Positions 15,421 through 19,218 of a stretch of 19,218 nucleotides of DNA are shown piece by piece. The notes under the pieces are model-generated. The model did no database searches. It had not been told where the DNA came from and saw only the letters and a list, made by a program, of their open reading frames with translations. The position numbers and the translations under genes are program-made. Each line of letters starts with the position of its first letter. The stretch's first letter is position 1. The DNA comes from DATBAK01 sp036787815 (lineage in GTDB: Bacteria > Actinomycetota > Acidimicrobiia > IMCC26256 > PALSA-610). Location of the stretch: assembly GCA_036787815.1 (NCBI GenBank), contig DAIQOP010000040.1, forward strand, positions 1-19,218, read 5' to 3'.

Positions 15421-17926
15421 TCAGGAACTGGTGCCGGCGGCGCGTTCGATGCGCTCGGTGACCGCCTGGATCTCGGTGGCCGGGACCGGCTTCGACCAGA
15501 GGAATCCCTGCGCGTAGCGGCAGCCGAGCCGCCGCAGCAGGTCGGCCTGCCCTGCGGTCTCGATGCCCTCGGCGACGACGGCGTGACCGAGCGCGGCGGC
15601 CATGCCGATCACACCCTGGACGATCGACGTGTCGCGCGAGTTGGTGCCGAGACCGCTCACGAACGAGCGGTCGATCTTGATCGCGTCGACCGGGAGCTCA
15701 CGGAGGAACGACAGCGACGAGTAGCCGGTGCCGAAGTCGTCGAGCGCGAGGTGGAGGCCCAGGTGGCGGATCTGGTGCAACGTGCCGAGGCTGTTCGCGA
15801 TCTGCATGGCGGCCGTCTCGGTGATCTCGATCGTGAGCCGGTCGGGCTCGACCTCGAAGTCCCGCAACGCCGCTTCGATCTCGCCGATGTACTCGTGGCT
15901 GCTGAGCTGCGCGGCGGCGGCGTTCACTGCGATGTGGAGGCGACACCCGTGCTCCTGCCACCGCTGGATGTCGGCGCAGGCGGTGCGGAGCACGTGATTG
16001 CCGAGCGCCCGGATGAGTCCCGACGATTCCGCAACGTCGATGAACTGCTCCGGGCCGAGCAGGCCACGCGTCGGGTGATTCCAACGCGCGAGTGCCTCGA
16101 CGCCCGCGACCCGATTGGTGTGGAGGTCGATCATCGGTTGGTACCAGACGACGATCTCGCCACGGGGCAATCCGCGTCGGAGATCGTTGTGCACGGCGAG
16201 CCGCCGCTGTTCGGTGACGTCGAGCCCGGCGTCGAAGATCGTGACCCGGTCGCGTCCCTCCTGCTTGGCATGGTGCATCGCGATGCCGGCGTCCCTCATG
16301 AGCCCGTTCGCGTCGCCGGGAGCCAGGGCGACACCGATGCTCGCGGTGACGAACACCTCCTGGCCCGCGATCTCGACGGGCAGGCGGAGGCCTTCGCGCA
16401 GGCGCTCGGCGAAGGCGAGCGCGGTGGTCGCGTCGCGCACACCGTCGAAGAGCGCGACGAACTCGTCACCGCCGACCCGGGCCAGCGTCGACGGTGTCCG
16501 CGCGAGTGCGGTGGCGAAGCGCGAGCCCACGAGTTGCAGGACCTCGTCGCCCACGCCGTGCCCGAGGGACTCGTTGATGTCACCGAAGCGGTCGAGGTCG
16601 ATGGAGAGGATCGCCGCGGCGTTCCCACNNNNNNNNNNCGATCTCCCGCCCGAGCCGCTCGCGGGCCTGCTCCAGGAGTTGCTCGAGCCGGTTGACGAGC
16701 AACGACCGGTTCGGAAGCCCGGTGAGCATGTCGTAGAGCGCGTGCCGTTCGAGCTGCTCCTCGGCGCGCTTGCGGTCGGTGATGTCGCGCAGGTTGCCGA
16801 CGACGTAGCCGACATCGGGATCGTCGACGAGGTTCGTCGCGTCTTCCTCGAGCCAACGGACGTCGCCGTGCGCGTTCACGATTCGGAACTCGATCCGGAC
16901 GTGGTCGCCGAGCGCCGACATCGAGACGAACTGGGCGAGCGCGCGCTCCTGGTCCTTGGGGTGGATGAACTCGAAGCCGTTCCGACCGATGAGCTCGTCG
17001 GGTGCGACGCCGAGCAGATCGGTGCTGACCGGGCTCGCCCACCGGATCGTGCCGTCGCGTTCGAAGAAGAGCGTGGCATCGCGTGATCGCGCGACGATCG
17101 CGCGCTGGCGGGCATCGGCGCTGCGCAACTCCCCGATCAGTTGCTGCTGCTCGGTCATGTCGGTGACGTTGCACACGATCCCGACGATCGTCGGGTCGTG
17201 GAGCGCGTTCGTGAGCCGCATCTCGCGCCAGTGCTCCGCGCCGTCGCGGGCCCGCGCCCGGTAGACGACGACGGGATGCAGGGAGGCATCGGCCACGACG
17301 TCGGCGAACGCGCCGCGGACGAGCTCGACGTCGTCGGGGTGGACGAGATCGAGCCCGCTGGTGCCGACGAGCTCGTGGGTCGCATAGCCGAGCGCCGACT
17401 GGCTCGACGGCACGACGTACTTGAAGACCGCGTGCTCGTCGGTCACGCACGCGACCTCGGTCGTGTGCATGAGCAACGAATGGAACCGCTGCTCGGTGGC
17501 GCTCGCGTGGCCTTCCGCGGCCTTGAGGTCGGAGAGATCGCGCGACTCGCCCACGAATCCGATGACGCGACCGTCGTCGTCGTACGCGGCGCTGAGCGTG
17601 ACATGGACGGGCGCTCGCGTCCCGTCGCGACGCTTGCACTCGAGCTCGCCGGCCCAGCGGCGGCCGGCCGCGATGGAGGTCAACGCGGTGGCCACCTCGC
17701 CCTCGAGATCCGGAGACAGCAGCAACGGCGTGACCCGCCGACCGAGGACGTCGTCGGCCTTCCAGCCATAGAGCCGGGCAGCCGCCGGGTTCCAGATGAC
17801 GATCCGGCCGGCGACGTCGGTGACGACGACCGCCGTCGCGAGCTCGGCCACCAGGCCGCCCCAGTGCGCGAGCCGGTCCAGCTCCGACCGCACCGCACCG
17901 ATTTCCCCACTCCTCAGCCGGGTCAC
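15421..17926 (-). CDS. PAS-PAS-PAS-GGDEF-EAL cyclic-di-GMP protein, interrupted by an assembly gap
   Basis: Two open frames flank ten N bases and together make one protein. Before the gap come three PAS/PAC units (about residues 25-137, 147-265 and 275-387 from GTG 17926), each ending in a DLSDLK, DMTEQQ or DITDRKR linker, then the GGDEF domain start YDMLTGLPNR. After the gap come SIDLDRFGDIN, GGDEF (16473-16459), EALARW (EAL at 16098-16090), a VNAAAAQL strand, DDFGTGYSS, IKIDRSFV and AEGIET. Catalytic residues of both domains look intact, but the RxxD inhibitory site is replaced by RTPS. There are no membrane segments, so it is a cytoplasmic multi-sensor. An ATG at 18085 opens the frame but lies inside the HAD gene. 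GTG 17926 or GTG 17893 is more likely, though neither has a good ribosome-binding site. Confidence 0.85.
16629..16638. other. Assembly gap (10 N)
   Basis: Ten N bases interrupt the GGDEF domain. The frames on either side are offset by one base as written. If the gene is intact, the true gap length is a multiple of three, so ten is a placeholder, not a measured size. Residues around the gap fall in the variable stretch before the DLDRF strand, so few codons need be missing. Confidence 0.97.
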
Positions 17927-17959
17927 CCTCGGGTCATCGACCTCGCCACCCGAAATGAT

Positions 17960-17975
17960 GAGGGCAATCGCCCTC
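17960..17975. terminator. Perfect 6-bp hairpin downstream of the HAD phosphatase gene
   Basis: GAGGGC-AATC-GCCCTC lies 22 nt past the minus-strand stop at 17997 and before the likely start of the PAS-GGDEF-EAL gene at 17926. On the minus strand it is followed by ATCATTTCGG, a slightly T-rich run in otherwise very GC-rich DNA. It could be a weak terminator or attenuator between the two genes. Confidence 0.35.
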
Positions 17976-17996
17976 GCGCCCCACGGCCGGTGCGGG

Positions 17997-18620
17997 CTAT
18001 GGGGTCGGGATGCGGATCCGGCCGCCACGGTGCTCGACGCGCACGGGGTGATCGGCGGCCCCGAGCATCTCGTCGTCGCCGGCACTGTCGCCGTAGGCCC
18101 ACAGCTCGTAGCCGTTCGCGCCGAATTGCTCGCGAATGCGGCGCAGCTTCTCGGGCCCGCGGCAGTTGCCTCCGGCGAGGGTGCCGGTGACGCGGCCCCG
18201 GTCGTCGACCGCGAGCCGGCTGCAGAGCACGGTGGGGATCCCGAGCAGGTCTGCGACGCGGTCGAGATACAGGTCGAGCGATGCCGACACGATCACGATC
18301 TCGTGCCCTTCGGCCGCGTGCCAGTGCACCCGGGCCATCATCTCCGAACGCATCCTGGTCTTCGCGACCCGTTCGCCGTACTCGCGGCCGAGGGCGACGA
18401 GCTCGGCGTGCTCGCGACCGCCGACGAGCCGTCGCAAGAGTCGTTCCTTCGCGTCGTCGCGCGAGCCGCGACCGATTCCCGCGAGTAGGAGCCGGGGCGC
18501 ATCGGCTGCGAGCGCGCGCACCATGGACCCGGTACCCGCAACCTCGCGCCGGAACGGACCGAGCGTGTCGGCGCGCGTCAAGGTGCCGTCGAAGTCGAAC
18601 GCGGCGACGACGCTGTTCAA
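17997..18620 (-). CDS. HAD-superfamily IB phosphatase, SerB-like, coupled to DprE2
   Basis: The 207-residue protein has all HAD motifs: DFDGTLT (nucleophile Asp9, acid/base Asp11), VSAS (Ser112), a lysine in GPEK (Lys158) and GDSAGDDEML (177-186). The helical cap between motifs I and II is the subfamily IB type seen in phosphoserine phosphatase and CicA-like proteins. It is cytoplasmic and dephosphorylates an unknown phosphate ester. I choose TTG 18620, which overlaps the DprE2 TGA as TTGA and puts the DFDGT core right at the N-terminus as in relatives. GTG 18677 is in frame but would add 19 Pro/Ala-rich residues inside DprE2; neither start has a clear ribosome-binding site. Coupling to DprE2 suggests a role in polyprenyl-phosphate sugar metabolism, as an inference only. 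Confidence 0.87.
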   Translation of the reverse strand: MNSVVAAFDFDGTLTRADTLGPFRREVAGTGSMVRALAADAPRLLLAGIGRGSRDDAKERLLRRLVGGREHAELVALGREYGERVAKTRMRSEMMARVHWHAAEGHEIVIVSASLDLYLDRVADLLGIPTVLCSRLAVDDRGRVTGTLAGGNCRGPEKLRRIREQFGANGYELWAYGDSAGDDEMLGAADHPVRVEHRGGRIRIPTP

Positions 18621-19218
18621 AGCGGCAGGCGGCGGAAGATCGGCCGGGGCACGTGGCGCAACACCGCCATCACCCACCGCAGGGGTGCCGGCACCCAGAT
18701 GATCTCGGTGTCGCGACCGAGCGCGGCGGCGACGGCGGTCGCGACCTGCGCAGGGGTGGTCGTGAAGGGTGCTTCCTTCATCCCTGCGGTCATCTTCGTC
18801 CGCACGAACCCGGGCCGGACGATCATCACGTGCACGCCCGATCCCACCAACCGGTCGCCGAGCCCCTGGAAGAAGCCGTCGACCCCCGCCTTCGACGAGC
18901 CGTAGACGAAGTTCGCCTTCCGCACCCGTTCGCCGGCCACCGAGGAGAGCACCACGAGCGTGCCGTGGCCCTGTGCCTGCAACCGCTGCGCCAACGGGAT
19001 CGCGACGGAGACGGCGCCCGTGAAGTTGGTCTGCACGATCTCGAGGGCCGTGCTCGCGTCGCGTTCGGCAACCTCCGCGTCGCCGAGCACACCGAACGCG
19101 ATGACCACCACATCGATGTCGCCGACGAGCGCGAACGCGTCGTCGACGAACTTTGCGTGGCTCCCGAAGTCGGTCGCGTCGAACGCCATGGTCTCGACTC
19201 GTGCCGCGCCGGCGGCGC
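18617..19218 (-). CDS. dprE2: DprE2: decaprenylphospho-beta-D-erythro-pentofuranosid-2-ulose 2-reductase, N-terminus outside the window
   Basis: The frame is open to the window edge. An ATG at 19189 is internal, because the nine codons before it (AAGAARVET) continue the family's sequence. About 199 of some 250 residues are visible; the Rossmann nucleotide motif is missing. Counting from that ATG, the short-chain dehydrogenase triad is Ser83, Tyr96 and Lys100 (VYGSSK). Blocks IAFGVLGDAE, SSVAGERVRKANFVYG, KEAPFT and the ending LRWVMAVLRHVPRPIFRRLP match mycobacterial DprE2 (Rv3791) as I recall it. DprE2 uses NADH to reduce the keto intermediate made by DprE1, giving decaprenylphospho-arabinose, the donor for arabinan. 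DprE1 is not in the window. The HAD phosphatase gene starts within its stop codon. Confidence 0.92.
   Translation of the reverse strand, partial: AAGAARVETMAFDATDFGSHAKFVDDAFALVGDIDVVVIAFGVLGDAEVAERDASTALEIVQTNFTGAVSVAIPLAQRLQAQGHGTLVVLSSVAGERVRKANFVYGSSKAGVDGFFQGLGDRLVGSGVHVMIVRPGFVRTKMTAGMKEAPFTTTPAQVATAVAAALGRDTEIIWVPAPLRWVMAVLRHVPRPIFRRLPL

Noticed and set aside
15421..17926. Calling the second GGDEF/EAL gene a pseudogene because its frames differ
   Set aside because: The frame change coincides exactly with an N run of unknown true length, and all catalytic motifs on both sides are intact.
17927..18085. Start of the PAS-GGDEF-EAL gene at ATG 18085
   Set aside because: It would overlap the HAD phosphatase gene by about 90 bp and add a Ser/Pro-rich leader unlike the family. 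Starts after 17997 fit better.

Overview
The window is very GC-rich, densely coded bacterial DNA. It starts many genes with GTG and packs them into minus-strand runs with 3-4 bp junctions. The gene set points to a lipid-storing actinomycete: two WS/DGAT acyltransferases, a FadD19-like acyl-CoA synthetase, an MptB-type polyprenol-phosphomannose mannosyltransferase and a DprE2 reductase. Acidimicrobiia or a relative of the Mycobacteriales would fit, but I cannot fix the class from sequence alone. I see no tRNA, rRNA, CRISPR array, insertion sequence or phage gene.

Region A (1-9205) looks like acyl-ester metabolism. A 3'-truncated alpha/beta hydrolase diverges from a plus-strand WS/DGAT (1012-2580). 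That gene converges on, and overlaps by 53 bp, a minus-strand run: GGDEF/EAL membrane protein (7971-5575), FadD19-like ligase (5578-3950), second WS/DGAT (3946-2528). The GGDEF/EAL and ligase genes share GTGA, and 3 bp separate the ligase from the acyltransferase, so a cyclic-di-GMP enzyme and a lipid-synthesis pair appear translationally coupled. A zinc alcohol dehydrogenase lies just upstream of the run.

Region B (9288-15398) is envelope related. It holds a DMT-type transporter, a membrane-anchored phosphodiester-glycosidase-family protein, an MptB-like GT-C mannosyltransferase and, divergent from it, a 700-residue GT-C membrane glycosyltransferase that I cannot assign further.

Region C (15421-19218) is a minus-strand run entering from beyond the right edge: DprE2 (5' truncated), a HAD-IB phosphatase starting in DprE2's stop codon, and a three-PAS GGDEF/EAL protein interrupted by a 10-N assembly gap. 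DprE2 makes the arabinose donor for arabinan, so regions B and C together suggest a mannan/arabinan-type lipoglycan.

The items I rate highest are the c-di-GMP/lipid coupling, a long hairpin embedded in the coding tail of the first WS/DGAT just past the stop of the opposing operon, and the DprE2-coupled HAD phosphatase. All intergenic stretches are shorter than about 140 bp.
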